Source: Streptomyces antibioticus (lineage in GTDB: Bacteria; Actinomycetota; Actinomycetes; Streptomycetales; Streptomycetaceae). From it: 64,000 bases of DNA. Made by a program: the position numbers and the translations under genes. Under the pieces are notes generated by a model. That model was given only the letters and a program-made list of their open reading frames with translations, did not search any database and was not told where the DNA came from. Of this stretch, positions 1 to 10,709 are shown in pieces. The stretch is from assembly GCF_001514065.1 (NCBI RefSeq), contig NZ_KQ948424.1, positions 1-64,000 of the forward strand, read 5' to 3'. Each line of letters starts with the position of its first letter. Position 1 is the first letter of the stretch.

Positions 1-1
1 C

Positions 2-465
2 TGTGAGAACACCCCGCTCCGCGAGGGCAGCGAGGAATACCTCAACTCGGAGAAGTACCAACTCCGCCCCCGCGACTGGGAGACGGCCGACACCATCGCG
101 CCCCTGATCACCCGCCTCAACACCATCCGCCGGGAGAACCCGGCCCTGCGCCGACTGCGCGATCTCCACTTCCATCACGCGGACAAGGAAGAGGTGATCG
201 TCTACTCGAAGCAGAGCGGCTCGAACACGGTTCTGGTGGTCGCCAACCTCGACCCTCACCACACCCAGGAGGCCACGGTCTCGTTGGACATGCCGCAACT
301 CGGCCTGGAATGGCACGAGTCGGTGCCGGTGCGCGACGAGCTCACCGGCGAGACCTATCACTGGGGCAGGGCGAATTACGTGCGTCTCGAACCGGGCACT
401 CGTCCCGCGCACATCCTCACCGTCCTGCGACCGTCCACCCCGCAGATCGGAGGGTCACCCACAAC

Positions 466-469
<4 letters not shown>
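2..469 (+). CDS. glgE: GlgE alpha-1,4-glucan:maltose-1-phosphate maltosyltransferase, C-terminal part
   Basis: The last 155 residues of GlgE, cut by the left window edge. The frame reads [20 protein letters not shown], which matches the end of the GH13_3 catalytic barrel, followed by a beta-sandwich C domain ending in [11 protein letters not shown]. GlgE transfers maltosyl units from maltose-1-phosphate to alpha-1,4-glucan in the cytoplasm. The stop codon overlaps the treS ATG (ATGA), so the two are translationally coupled. The family and the neighbours (treS, maltokinase, glgB) make the call secure although the catalytic residues lie outside the window. Confidence 0.93.
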
Positions 470-2166
<1,697 letters not shown>

Positions 2167-2261
2167 GAGACCCGGCGGGGCGGTTGTTTCCCTGTTTCCA
2201 CCGCCCCGCCCTGGGCACGCATCAGTAACACCCCGCCCACCCGGGGAAAGGACGCGACGCC

Positions 2262-3632
2262 ATGTCGGAAGCTGTCATCCGTACTGCCACGACAAGCCCG
2301 GGCCTGCTTGCGTCACTCGATCCGCTCCTGCGGGAATGGCTGCCACGGCAGCGCTGGTTCGCCGGCAAGGGCCGCCCGGTCACGGGATTCACGCTGGTCG
2401 CGGCCACCGAACTGCTGCCGGCCGACCGCAGGCTGGGCCTCTACCACCTGCTCGTCCAGGCCCATCAGCCGGCCGCCCCCTGGGACTGCTACCAGCTCCT
2501 CATAGGCGTGCGCGAGGCGCTGCCACCCCATCTCGCGCCCGCGCTGATCGGACATGTGGAGGAGGGCCCGCTCGCCGGACGGACGGTGTACGAGGCCCTG
2601 CACGACCCGAGGGCCGCCGAGGTGCTCCTGGAGGCGCTGCGCTCGCAGGCCCGCATCGGCGGGCTCCGCTTCGAACGGGACCCCGGGCAGGACATCCGGG
2701 CCGGTCTGGTGCCCCGCGTGATGACCGCCGAGCAGTCCAACACCTCCGTCGTCTACGGAGATACGTTCATCCTGAAACTGCTCCGCCGGATCGTGCCCGG
2801 CGTCAACCCCGACCTGGAGCTGCCGCTGGCGCTGGCCCGCGAAGGCTGCCCCCGGGTGCCCGCACCGACGGCGTGGCTGAACGCCGAGCTGGACGGGGAG
2901 TCGTACGTCCTCGGTGTGCTGCAACCCTTCGTGCAGGGCGCGGCGGACGGCTGGGAGCTGGCGCTGCGCGAGCTGGCCAAGGGCGAGGACTTCAGCGCGG
3001 AGGCGCGGGCGCTCGGGCGGGCCACCGCCGAGGTGCACACGGCACTGGCCCACGCGCTGCCCTCGGTGACACTCGGCGCCGCGCAACTGCGGCTGCTGGT
3101 CGACGGCATGGTCGAGCGCCTCGACGCGGCCGTCCAGGCGGTGCCCGCGCTGACGCCGTACGCGCCCGGGCTGCACTCCGCGTTCAGCGCGCTGGCCGAC
3201 CTGGCCGCGGAGGGCCGTACCTGGACCGCGCAGCGCATCCATGGCGATCTGCATCTCGGCCAGTGTCTGCGCTCGCCGACCGGGCAGTGGTCGCTGATCG
3301 ACTTCGAGGGCGAGCCGTCGAAGCCGCTGGCCGAGCGGCGGATGCCGCAGCCGCCGGCCCGGGACGTCGCCGGGATGCTCCGCTCCTTCGACTACGCCGC
3401 GCTCTCGGCCGACCCTCCGGCGCCCGGCTGGGCGCACGCCTGCCGGGCCGCGTACTGCTCCGGATACGCCGAGGTCAGCGGCTCGGACCCGCGCACCGAC
3501 CCGGTGCTGCTGCGCGCGTACGAGACGGACAAGGCGATCTACGAGGTCGTCTACGAGGCCAGGCACCGCCCGGACTGGCTGCCGGTGCCGATGGCGGCGA
3601 TCGAGCGGTACGCCACATCCGACCTGATCTGA
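2262..3632 (+). CDS. mak: Maltokinase (Pep2/Mak)
   Basis: 456 residues. It phosphorylates maltose at C1 with ATP, making the maltose-1-phosphate used by GlgE. The N-terminal cap begins with the typical [12 protein letters not shown] segment. The aminoglycoside-phosphotransferase-like kinase core shows HGDLHLGQ (His327, catalytic Asp329) and the metal-binding IDFEGEP (Asp347). The ATG is preceded by GGGGAAAGGA at about 10 nt. It lies between treS and glgB in the same direction, completing the TreS-Mak-GlgE-GlgB route from trehalose to branched alpha-glucan. Confidence 0.94.
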   Translation: MSEAVIRTATTSPGLLASLDPLLREWLPRQRWFAGKGRPVTGFTLVAATELLPADRRLGLYHLLVQAHQPAAPWDCYQLLIGVREALPPHLAPALIGHVEEGPLAGRTVYEALHDPRAAEVLLEALRSQARIGGLRFERDPGQDIRAGLVPRVMTAEQSNTSVVYGDTFILKLLRRIVPGVNPDLELPLALAREGCPRVPAPTAWLNAELDGESYVLGVLQPFVQGAADGWELALRELAKGEDFSAEARALGRATAEVHTALAHALPSVTLGAAQLRLLVDGMVERLDAAVQAVPALTPYAPGLHSAFSALADLAAEGRTWTAQRIHGDLHLGQCLRSPTGQWSLIDFEGEPSKPLAERRMPQPPARDVAGMLRSFDYAALSADPPAPGWAHACRAAYCSGYAEVSGSDPRTDPVLLRAYETDKAIYEVVYEARHRPDWLPVPMAAIERYATSDLI

Positions 3633-3659
3633 CTTCACGTTCGCCGAGGAGGCTCCCCC

Positions 3660-6143
3660 GTGACTCCGCCCACGCCCAGCGGATCGGACCCGAAGAAGAA
3701 AGCGACAGCGAAGAAAGCAGCAGCGAAGAAAGCGCCGGCCGAGAAGGCGGCCGTGAAGAAGGCGACGGCGAAGAAGGCGGTCGTGAAGGAGGCGGCGGTC
3801 AAGAAGGAGGCAGCCGTCAAGAAGGCGGCCGTGAAGAAGGCGGCGGCGAAGAAGGCGACCCCAAAGGAAACGACGGCCAAAAAGGCGGTCGCCAAGAAGG
3901 CTGCGGCGAAGAAGACCGTCACGAAGGCCAAGAAGACCATCGCCCCGGCACCCGCCCCCCTGCCCGAGACGCCCGTCTCTCCCGCCCTCGACGCCCACGA
4001 CCGCGACCGTCTCCTCTCCGGCACCCACCACGACCCCCACGCGGTCCTCGGCGCTCATCCCGTGCCCGGCGGCATCGCCTTCCGCGCCTTCCGGCCGTAC
4101 GCACTCTCCGTCACCGTCCTCACCGGCACCCAGCGCGCCGAGCTGCACGACGACGGGGACGGGTTCTTCAGCGGCCTCCTCCCGCTGCAAGAGGTCCCCT
4201 CCTACCGGCTCCTCGTGACGTACGAGGGCTCGGAGCAGGAGATCGAGGACGCATACGGCTTCCTGCCCGCCCTCGGCGAGCTGGACCTGTATCTGATCGG
4301 CGAGGGGCGGCACGAGCAGCTGTGGACGGCGCTCGGCGCCCAGCCGATGACCCACCAGGGCGTGACCGGCACCCGCTTCACGGTGTGGGCGCCGAACGCC
4401 CGCGGGGTCAGCCTGGCCGGCACCTTCAACTTCTGGGACGGCACCGGCCATCCGATGCGCTCACTCGGCGGCTCCGGTGTCTGGGAGCTGTTCGTGCCCG
4501 GCATCGGGGAGGGCGAGCTGTACAAGTTCGCGATCACCCGCCCGGACGGTTCGAAGACGCTGCGCGCCGACCCACTGGCCCGCCGCACCGAGGTTCCGCC
4601 GGCCACCTCGTCGATCGTGGACGCCTCCCACCACGAGTGGCAGGACGAGGCGTGGCTGACGCGGCGCGCGGAGACGCCGGCCCACGAGGCGCCCTTCTCG
4701 GTGTACGAGGTGCATCTGGCCTCCTGGCGGCCGGGCTTGACGTACCGTCAGCTCGCCGAGCAGCTCCCGGCGTACGTCAAGGACCTGGGCTTCACGCACG
4801 TCGAGCTGATGCCCGTCGCCGAGCACCCCTTCGGCGGCTCCTGGGGCTATCAGGTCACCGGCTTCTACGCCCCGACCGCCCGCCTGGGCACACCGGACGA
4901 CTTCAAGTACCTCGTCGACGCCCTGCACCAGGCCGGGATCGGCGTCCTGATGGACTGGGTGCCGGCCCATTTCCCGCGGGACGACTGGGCGTTGGCGGAG
5001 TTCGACGGACGGCCGCTGTACGAGCACGAGGACCCGCTCCGGGCCGCCCACCCCGACTGGGGCACGCTGGAGTTCGACTTCGGCCGCCGTGAGGTGCGCA
5101 ACTTCCTGGTCGCCAACGCGGTGTACTGGTGCGAGGAGTTCCACATCGACGGGCTGCGCGTGGACGCGGTCGCCTCGATGCTCTACCTCGACTACTCGCG
5201 CGAGCCGGGCCAGTGGACGCCCAATGTGTTCGGCGGCCGGGAGAACCTGGACGCGGTGGCGTTCCTCCAGGAGATGAACGCGACCGTGTACCGGCGGGTC
5301 CCGGGCGTCGTCACCATCGCCGAGGAGTCCACGGCCTGGGACGGGGTGACCCGGCCGACCGAGAGCGGCGGGCTGGGGTTCGGGCTGAAGTGGAACATGG
5401 GCTGGATGCACGACTCGCTCGACTATGTCCAGCACGAGCCGGTGCACCGCAAGTACCACCACCACGAGATGACCTTCTCGATGGTGTACGCGTACAGCGA
5501 GAACTACGTCCTCCCCATCTCCCACGACGAGGTGGTGCACGGCAAGCGGTCCCTGGTGTCGAAGATGCCGGGTGACTGGTGGCAGCAACGCGCCAACGAG
5601 CGGGCCTACCTGGGCTTCATGTGGGCCCACCCGGGCAAGCAACTCCTCTTCATGGGGCAGGAGTTCGCCCAGGGCGCGGAGTGGTCGGAGGCGCACGGTC
5701 CCGACTGGTGGCTGCTGGACCCGGCGTACGGGGCGGAGCCCGATCACCGGGGCGTCCGGGACCTGGTCCGTGACCTCAACATCGTCTACCGGCACACCCC
5801 GGCGCTGTGGCAGCGCGACACCACGCCGGACGGTTTCCAGTGGGTGGTCGGTGACGCGGCGGACGACAACGTCTTCGCGTTCCTGCGCTACGACGCCGAG
5901 GGCACGCCCCTGCTCGCGGTCTCCCACTTCTCCCCCGTCGTCCGCCACGACTACCGCCTCGGCGTCCCCGACGACATCCCCGCCTGGCACGAGACCCTCA
6001 ACACCGACCTCGGCAAGTACGGCGGCAGCGACGTCACCAACCCGGACGCCGTGAAGCCGGAGGCCACCCCGTGGCACGGCCGCCCGGCCAGCATCCAGCT
6101 GACGCTTCCGCCCCTGTCCACGGTCTGGCTACGGCCCGCGTAG
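3660..6143 (+). CDS. glgB: 1,4-alpha-glucan branching enzyme with Lys/Ala-rich N-terminal extension
   Basis: 827 residues, about 100 longer than typical GlgB. GTG start with GAGGAGG 7 nt upstream. Residues 11-92 are almost only Lys and Ala ([10 protein letters not shown] units), then a Pro-rich linker to about 105, then the GlgB N-domain, CBM48 and GH13 barrel. Catalytic residues: nucleophile Asp502 in GLRVDAV, acid Glu555 in TIAEES, and Asp623 in SHDEVVHGK. It introduces alpha-1,6 branches in the glucan made by GlgE. The basic tail resembles histone H1-like or HupS-type tails and is not needed for branching chemistry; its role is unknown. Confidence 0.94.
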   Translation: MTPPTPSGSDPKKKATAKKAAAKKAPAEKAAVKKATAKKAVVKEAAVKKEAAVKKAAVKKAAAKKATPKETTAKKAVAKKAAAKKTVTKAKKTIAPAPAPLPETPVSPALDAHDRDRLLSGTHHDPHAVLGAHPVPGGIAFRAFRPYALSVTVLTGTQRAELHDDGDGFFSGLLPLQEVPSYRLLVTYEGSEQEIEDAYGFLPALGELDLYLIGEGRHEQLWTALGAQPMTHQGVTGTRFTVWAPNARGVSLAGTFNFWDGTGHPMRSLGGSGVWELFVPGIGEGELYKFAITRPDGSKTLRADPLARRTEVPPATSSIVDASHHEWQDEAWLTRRAETPAHEAPFSVYEVHLASWRPGLTYRQLAEQLPAYVKDLGFTHVELMPVAEHPFGGSWGYQVTGFYAPTARLGTPDDFKYLVDALHQAGIGVLMDWVPAHFPRDDWALAEFDGRPLYEHEDPLRAAHPDWGTLEFDFGRREVRNFLVANAVYWCEEFHIDGLRVDAVASMLYLDYSREPGQWTPNVFGGRENLDAVAFLQEMNATVYRRVPGVVTIAEESTAWDGVTRPTESGGLGFGLKWNMGWMHDSLDYVQHEPVHRKYHHHEMTFSMVYAYSENYVLPISHDEVVHGKRSLVSKMPGDWWQQRANERAYLGFMWAHPGKQLLFMGQEFAQGAEWSEAHGPDWWLLDPAYGAEPDHRGVRDLVRDLNIVYRHTPALWQRDTTPDGFQWVVGDAADDNVFAFLRYDAEGTPLLAVSHFSPVVRHDYRLGVPDDIPAWHETLNTDLGKYGGSDVTNPDAVKPEATPWHGRPASIQLTLPPLSTVWLRPA

Positions 6144-6163
6144 CCGCGAGCGGCGTTCTTTGT
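6144..6163 (+). terminator. Possible short terminator after glgB
   Basis: Directly after the glgB stop lies GCCGC-GA-GCGGC, followed by GTTCTTTG. The stem is only 5 bp with a 2-nt loop, so termination is uncertain. A -10-like TAGGGT (6163-6168) follows and could serve the lipoprotein gene. Confidence 0.35.
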
Positions 6164-6210
6164 AGGGTGATCGGGTCGATGTCTGTGCTCCACGGGGGAA
6201 TCGAGAGCTC

Positions 6211-7047
6211 ATGCGATCCGGAGGCAAGCGCGGGGCGGCCGCGGCCGCCCTGCTCTGCACGCTCGCCGTACTGCTGCTGGGCGCGTGCGGGAACCAGGTG
6301 GCCGGGCGGGGCGGCACCGCACCGGCCGAGTGGACGCTGGGGGCGCCCACGACCTCCCAGATCACCGGCGCCGAAATCGGCGCCGATGGACGCACGGTGA
6401 CCATCGACGTGGAGGTGCCCGGCGGCCCGAAGCCCTGTGTGCGCGACCTCAAGGCGAAGCTCACCGAGGTCGTCACGAAAGACACCGTGCCGGTCCAGAT
6501 CACCTTCAGCTCGCCGGACTCCGGCTGCCCGAAAACCGTCACGGGCAAGGCCCGGGTCAAGCTCCCCGAGCCCCTGGGAGACCGCCGACTGGCGGTCGGC
6601 TACCCCGCCGCCCTCTTCACCGCCCAGGGCGCGAAGCCGCCGGCCCTGCGCCTCTGCGGCGACCTGGGCTGCACTCCGCCCGCCACCGGCTGCACCTCAG
6701 CCTCGTACGAGCAGGCGATCAAGGCCGTCGACATGCCCACGCACACCTCCAGCGACGCGGAACACTGCGACGGCAAGTGGCTGGTCCTGGACCTCTCCTG
6801 GCGCACCGGCCCGGCCTGCGACGACCCGGCGGACAGCGCGTGCACGTCCCGGCTCGGCGACCGCTGGTTCTACCGGGCCGAGAAGTCGGGCTGGAAGCCG
6901 TTCTTCCGTACGACGGAAGGGGGCTGCCAGGCCGTGCGGGACAGGGAGCCGGCCTTCCCGACCGCCCTGTGCGCGTCCCTGGAGCCCCTCGATCCGTCCC
7001 TGCACCCGACCTACTCCCCCACTCCCACGGCGAGCCCGTCCTCCTGA
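6211..7047 (+). CDS. Secreted lipoprotein of unknown function
   Basis: 278 residues. The N-terminus has basic residues, a hydrophobic run and a lipobox LLGAC with lipidated Cys26, so the protein should be anchored to the outer face of the membrane. The mature part has several Cys (CVRDLK, CPKT, LCGDLGC, CTSAS, CDDP, CTS) that probably form disulfides, and a Thr/Pro/Ser-rich tail. No enzymatic motif was recognised. The last 37 bp overlap the 3' end of the convergent helicase-like gene. It is probably monocistronic. Confidence 0.8.
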   Translation: MRSGGKRGAAAAALLCTLAVLLLGACGNQVAGRGGTAPAEWTLGAPTTSQITGAEIGADGRTVTIDVEVPGGPKPCVRDLKAKLTEVVTKDTVPVQITFSSPDSGCPKTVTGKARVKLPEPLGDRRLAVGYPAALFTAQGAKPPALRLCGDLGCTPPATGCTSASYEQAIKAVDMPTHTSSDAEHCDGKWLVLDLSWRTGPACDDPADSACTSRLGDRWFYRAEKSGWKPFFRTTEGGCQAVRDREPAFPTALCASLEPLDPSLHPTYSPTPTASPSS

Positions 7048-9287
7048 TCGGCGAGCGCCTTGGGCAGCCGCCCGGTGTGCAGCACCCCCAGCCGCTGCGT
7101 GGCCCGGGTCAGCGCCACGTACAGGTCGCTGGTCCCGTACAACCCCGGCTCGACCACCAGCACGGAGTCGAATTCGAGGCCCTTGGACTGCCGCGGGTCG
7201 AGGAGGACGACGGTCCGCGTGAGGTCGGGTTCGGCGCCCGCCGTCACTCCGTCCAGCCGGGCCGCGAGCCTGCGGTGCAGATGGCGCGGGGCGATCACCG
7301 CGAGCCGGCCCTCGGCGGGGGTCAGCTCCCCGACCGCCTTGGCTACGGCGCCGGGCAGGTCGTCGGTGGCGCGGACCCAGGGCCGTACCCCGGTCGAGCG
7401 GATGGAGCTCGGCGGTTCGAAGTCCGGGTTCTCGGCCCGTACGACGGCCGCCGCGAGGTCCATGATCTCGGCGGGGGTGCGGTAGTTGACGCCGAGCCGG
7501 GTGTGCTCGAAGCGGTCCTCGACGTACGGCGCCAGGATGTCCGACCAGGAGCCGACACCGGCCGCCTCCGCCGTCTGGGCCGGGTCGCCGACCAGGGTCA
7601 TCGAGCGGGTCGGGCTGCGCCGCATGAGCAGCCGCCAGGCCATCGGCGACAGCTCCTGCGCCTCGTCGACGATGATGTGCCCGAAGGCCCAGGTCCGGTC
7701 GGCCGCCGCGCGCTCGGCGGCGCTGCGGTGGTCGTCCTCCTCCTGCCGCTCGGCGAACCGCTCGGCGTCGATGATGTCGTGCGCCGACAGCACCTCGGAG
7801 TCCTCGTCGTCGATGTCCTCGAACTCATAGGTGCGCGAGGCGTACGACACGTCGAGGACGCCCTGCGCGTACGCCACCTGCGTCTCCCGCTCGCGCTCGG
7901 CGCGGGCCCGGGCCACCCGCTCGTCCACGCCGAGGAGTTCGGCGGCCTCGTCGAGCAGCGGTACGTCCGCCACCGTCCAACTCCGGGTCACCGGGCGGCG
8001 GATGGCGGCGGCGTCCTCGTCGGGGAGGTAGCCGACGGGGTCGGCGAGGAAGTCCGCGACCAGCCGCTGCGGGGTCAGCCGGGGCCACAACTGGTCGATG
8101 GCGGCCCACACTTCGGGGTTCTCGGCGATCTCGTCGCGGATCTGGGTGATGTCGGCCGGGTCGAGGAGGCTGCTGCCGTCGTAGGGGTCGGTTCCGACCC
8201 GCTCCGCGTACAGCTCGGTGAGGGTGTTGAGGATGTGGCCCTCGAAGTGCTCGCGGGCCACGTTGTGCGGCAGCCGCGCGGCCCGGGTCTTCTCCCGCGC
8301 CATCTTCACCAGACCGTCGTCGAGCATCAGGACCTCACGGTCGTGCTCGATCGCGATCACCGGGTCGGGCAGCGCCTGCCAGTCGCGTACGACGTCGGCG
8401 AGGACGTCCGCCATGTCGGCGCGGCCCTTCACGGCCGCCGCCGCGCGGGTGTCGGCGGCGGTCGCCTTCACGCCGGGGAACAGTTCGCCGACCGTCGCGA
8501 GCAGCACGCCGGTCTCGCCGAGCGCGGGCAGCACCTCGCCGATGTAGCCGAGGAAGGCGGGGTTGGGGCCGACGATCAGCACGGCCCGCTTGGCGAGCAA
8601 TTCCCGGTGTTCGTAGAGCAGATAGGCAGCGCGGTGCAGGGCGACGGCCGTCTTGCCGGTGCCCGGGCCGCCCTCGACCACCAGCACACCGCGGTGCGGG
8701 GCGCGGATGATCTCGTCCTGTTCGGCCTGGATGGTCTGCACGATGTCGTGCATCCGGCCGGTGCGGGCGGCGTCTAGCGCGGCGAGCAGCACGGCGTCGC
8801 CGGTCGGGTCCTCGTGGCCGGTGCGCTCACGGTCGCCGAGGTCGAGGATCTCGTCGTGCAGGGCGGTGACGGTACGGCCCTCGGTGGTGATGTGCCGGCG
8901 GCGGCGCAGACCCATGGGGGTGTGACCGGTGGCCAGGTAGAAGGGCCGGGCGACCTCCGCGCGCCAGTCGATGAGGACCGGGGTGCGTTCGGCGTCGTCG
9001 GTGCGCAGTCCGATGCGGCCGATGTGATGGCTGGTCCCGGACGTCAGGTCGATGCGGCCGAAGCACAGCGAGCCGTCGACCGCGTTGAGCGCGGCGAGCA
9101 GCCCCGACCGCTCGGCGACCAGGATGTCCCGCTCCAGCCGGGCCTGCATGGGCGTGTTGCCCTGGGCGAGGGCGTCGGTGACTCCGGCCTCGGTGTCTCC
9201 GCGCAGCGCGTCCACGCGGGCGTACAGGGTGTCGATGAATTCCTGCTCACCGCGAATTTCATCGCTGTTTGACAATTCCACTCCCAC
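7011..9287 (-). CDS. HelD/HelR-type RNA polymerase-associated UvrD-like ATPase
   Basis: 758 residues from a GTG start (a second GTG lies two codons later). The N-terminal coiled coil (residues about 8-65, EIRGEQEFIDTLYARVDALR) is the HelD-type arm. A split UvrD/SF1 motor follows with Walker A GGPGTGKT at 206-213 and Walker B IIVDEAQE at 538-545, and C-terminal motifs VGDPAQTAEAAG, NYRTP and ALTRATQRLG. Known relatives in actinobacteria remove stalled or rifampicin-bound RNA polymerase; whether this one gives drug tolerance cannot be read here. I saw no rifamycin-associated inverted repeat upstream. Older annotation would call it a DNA helicase. Its 3' end overlaps the lipoprotein gene by 37 bp. 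Confidence 0.85.
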   Translation of the reverse strand: MGVELSNSDEIRGEQEFIDTLYARVDALRGDTEAGVTDALAQGNTPMQARLERDILVAERSGLLAALNAVDGSLCFGRIDLTSGTSHHIGRIGLRTDDAERTPVLIDWRAEVARPFYLATGHTPMGLRRRRHITTEGRTVTALHDEILDLGDRERTGHEDPTGDAVLLAALDAARTGRMHDIVQTIQAEQDEIIRAPHRGVLVVEGGPGTGKTAVALHRAAYLLYEHRELLAKRAVLIVGPNPAFLGYIGEVLPALGETGVLLATVGELFPGVKATAADTRAAAAVKGRADMADVLADVVRDWQALPDPVIAIEHDREVLMLDDGLVKMAREKTRAARLPHNVAREHFEGHILNTLTELYAERVGTDPYDGSSLLDPADITQIRDEIAENPEVWAAIDQLWPRLTPQRLVADFLADPVGYLPDEDAAAIRRPVTRSWTVADVPLLDEAAELLGVDERVARARAERERETQVAYAQGVLDVSYASRTYEFEDIDDEDSEVLSAHDIIDAERFAERQEEDDHRSAAERAAADRTWAFGHIIVDEAQELSPMAWRLLMRRSPTRSMTLVGDPAQTAEAAGVGSWSDILAPYVEDRFEHTRLGVNYRTPAEIMDLAAAVVRAENPDFEPPSSIRSTGVRPWVRATDDLPGAVAKAVGELTPAEGRLAVIAPRHLHRRLAARLDGVTAGAEPDLTRTVVLLDPRQSKGLEFDSVLVVEPGLYGTSDLYVALTRATQRLGVLHTGRLPKALADQEDGLAVGVGE

Positions 9288-9360
9288 GCAGATATACTGT
9301 GCCTACTGAACTTCTCCGCGACTCAATTCCCATAAAGTCGCGAACCATTGAGTCTAAGCA

Positions 9361-9400
9361 AAAGAATCCCCCCGGCGCAATTGCCGAGGGGAATTTTTTT
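9361..9400. terminator. Bidirectional rho-independent terminator after trx
   Basis: CCCC-CGGC, loop GCAATT, GCCG-A-GGGG forms a stem with one bulged A. It is flanked by A-rich sequence on the left (AAAGAAT) and seven T on the right, so it can end transcription from both directions. It sits 12 nt after the thioredoxin stop and most likely ends the merR-trx transcript. Confidence 0.75.
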
Positions 9401-9412
9401 GGTTATGAGAAG

Positions 9413-9745
9413 TCAGACGACGTCGGCCAGTTCCTCCAGCAGCCGTCGCTTCGGCCTGGCCCCCACCATGGACTTCACCGGCTCACCGCCGCGGAAGACC
9501 ATGAAGGTGGGCATCGACAGCACCTTGTAGGCGTTGGTGGTCAGCGGATTGTGGTCCACGTTCAGCTGCACCACCTTCAGGCGGCCGGCCTCCTCCGCGG
9601 CGAGCGCCTTCAGCACCGGGCCCATCTGCCGGCACGGCGGGCACCAGTCCGCCGTGAACTCCACCAGCACCGGCAGTTCGGCCCCGATCACCTCGGCCGC
9701 GAAATCCGCGTCCGTCACATCCGTCACGCCGTCCGTCGCCTGCAT
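9413..9745 (-). CDS. trxA: Thioredoxin
   Basis: 110 residues with the thioredoxin fold and active site WCPPC (Cys35 and Cys38), the cis-Pro region SMPTFMVF and C-terminal helix. It reduces protein disulfides in the cytoplasm. The ATG overlaps the merR stop by one base (TGATG), so the start is fixed by coupling and the two form an operon. Control by the upstream MerR regulator is likely. The second Pro in the CPPC motif differs from the classical CGPC, which usually shifts the redox potential. One of several thioredoxins expected in the genome. Confidence 0.9.
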   Translation of the reverse strand: MQATDGVTDVTDADFAAEVIGAELPVLVEFTADWCPPCRQMGPVLKALAAEEAGRLKVVQLNVDHNPLTTNAYKVLSMPTFMVFRGGEPVKSMVGARPKRRLLEELADVV

Positions 9746-10137
9746 CACAGCTCCTGCCCTCCCAGTTCGCACAGGGGCTCCTCGCCCCCGGCCGTGGCCA
9801 GCCGCACGCCGATCTGTGCCCGGACGGCCTGGAGCTCGCCGATCAGCTCGTCCAGCTCCGCCAGCTTGCGCCGGTAGACGTCGAGCGAGGCAGGGCAGGT
9901 GTCCCCCTCGGGATGCCCGGCCTGGAGGCACTCCACGAAGGGCCGGGTCTCCTCCAGGTCGAACCCGAAGTCCTGCAACGTCCGGATCTGCCGCAGCAGC
10001 TTCAGATCGCTCTCGTCGTACGTCCGGTATCCGTTGCCGCCCCGCCGGGCGGGCAGCAGTCCGCGTGACTCGTAGTACCGCAGCGTCCGGGTCGTGGTCC
10101 CGGCCCGCGCGGCCAGCTCGCCGATTCGCATGTCCAC
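9745..10137 (-). CDS. MerR-family transcriptional regulator
   Basis: 130 residues. The N-terminal winged helix is typical (MRIGELAARAGTTTRTLRYYESRGLLPA), followed by the dimerisation coiled coil and a tail with Cys residues (VECLQAGH, DTCPAS, LCELGG). That Cys pattern is common in MerR proteins sensing metals or thiol stress. GTG 10137 has AAGGA at 8 nt; an ATG two codons later would have poor spacing. It is followed by trxA with 1-base overlap, suggesting redox-linked control of thioredoxin. The effector is unknown. Confidence 0.88.
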   Translation of the reverse strand: MDMRIGELAARAGTTTRTLRYYESRGLLPARRGGNGYRTYDESDLKLLRQIRTLQDFGFDLEETRPFVECLQAGHPEGDTCPASLDVYRRKLAELDELIGELQAVRAQIGVRLATAGGEEPLCELGGQEL

Positions 10138-10146
10138 GAACGTAAT

Positions 10147-10166
10147 CCTTTACGCCGACGTCAAGG
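10147..10166. promoter_or_regulatory. Probable MerR operator
   Basis: CCTTTACGCCGACGTCAAGG is a 20-bp imperfect palindrome (16 of 20 positions symmetric). It lies 9 bp before the merR start and contains CTTGACG on the merR strand, typical of MerR-regulated promoters. It overlaps the end of the asnC-type gene. Binding by the adjacent regulator is inferred. Confidence 0.6.
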
Positions 10167-10670
10167 CAACAGCGGTTTCCGCTCCACGGGAGAGGTCAGC
10201 ACGATCGAGGTGGTGGTGCGCCCGAGGGCGGAGACCTCTTCCAGCACCTCCTCCAGGTGGACGGTGTCCCGGACGGCGACCTTGAGGATCCAGCAGTCCT
10301 CACCGACCGCATGGTGCACCTCGATGATCTCCGGGCGCTCGATCAGCTCCAGGGTCCTCGGGTGCTTGAGGTTGTAGCCACCGTGCGGGTTGACCCGGAT
10401 GAACGCCTGGATGCCGTAGCCGAGCCGGCCCGGGACGACATGGGCGCCGTATCCGCTGATCACGCCCGCCGCCTCCAGCCGGCGCACCCGCTCGGTGACG
10501 GCCGCGGGGCTCAGCCGCACCCGGCGGCCCAGCTCGCTCATCTTGATCCGTCCGTCGGTCTGGAGCAGCCGGAGGATCTCCCGGTCCAGCGCGTCGAAGG
10601 CCGCCGAGGTTTCGCTGGTGGCGGGTCGCGGATGCCGTGGTTCTTTTGGTGCCGCGGCCTGAACTCCCAT
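10161..10670 (-). CDS. Lrp/AsnC-family transcriptional regulator
   Basis: 169 residues. A short disordered leader precedes the HTH (LDREILRLLQTDGRIKMSELGRRVRLSPAAVTERVRRLEAAGVI) and the RAM ligand-binding domain (HHAVGEDCWILKVAV, HLEEVLEEVSALG). These proteins form octamers that respond to amino acids. Start ATG 10670 has GAAGGGG upstream. It is divergent from the epimerase/aldo-keto reductase pair with 39 bp between start codons, so it may regulate that pair and itself. Confidence 0.9.
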   Translation of the reverse strand: MGVQAAAPKEPRHPRPATSETSAAFDALDREILRLLQTDGRIKMSELGRRVRLSPAAVTERVRRLEAAGVISGYGAHVVPGRLGYGIQAFIRVNPHGGYNLKHPRTLELIERPEIIEVHHAVGEDCWILKVAVRDTVHLEEVLEEVSALGRTTTSIVLTSPVERKPLLP

Positions 10671-10709
10671 GGTTACCCCTTCAGGACGTGGGTGTGCGCC
10701 AGGAGAATT

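Noticed and set aside
9281-9360. Rifamycin-associated regulatory repeat before the HelD-type gene
   Set aside because: I looked for the long inverted repeat reported before rifamycin-inducible genes and saw none.
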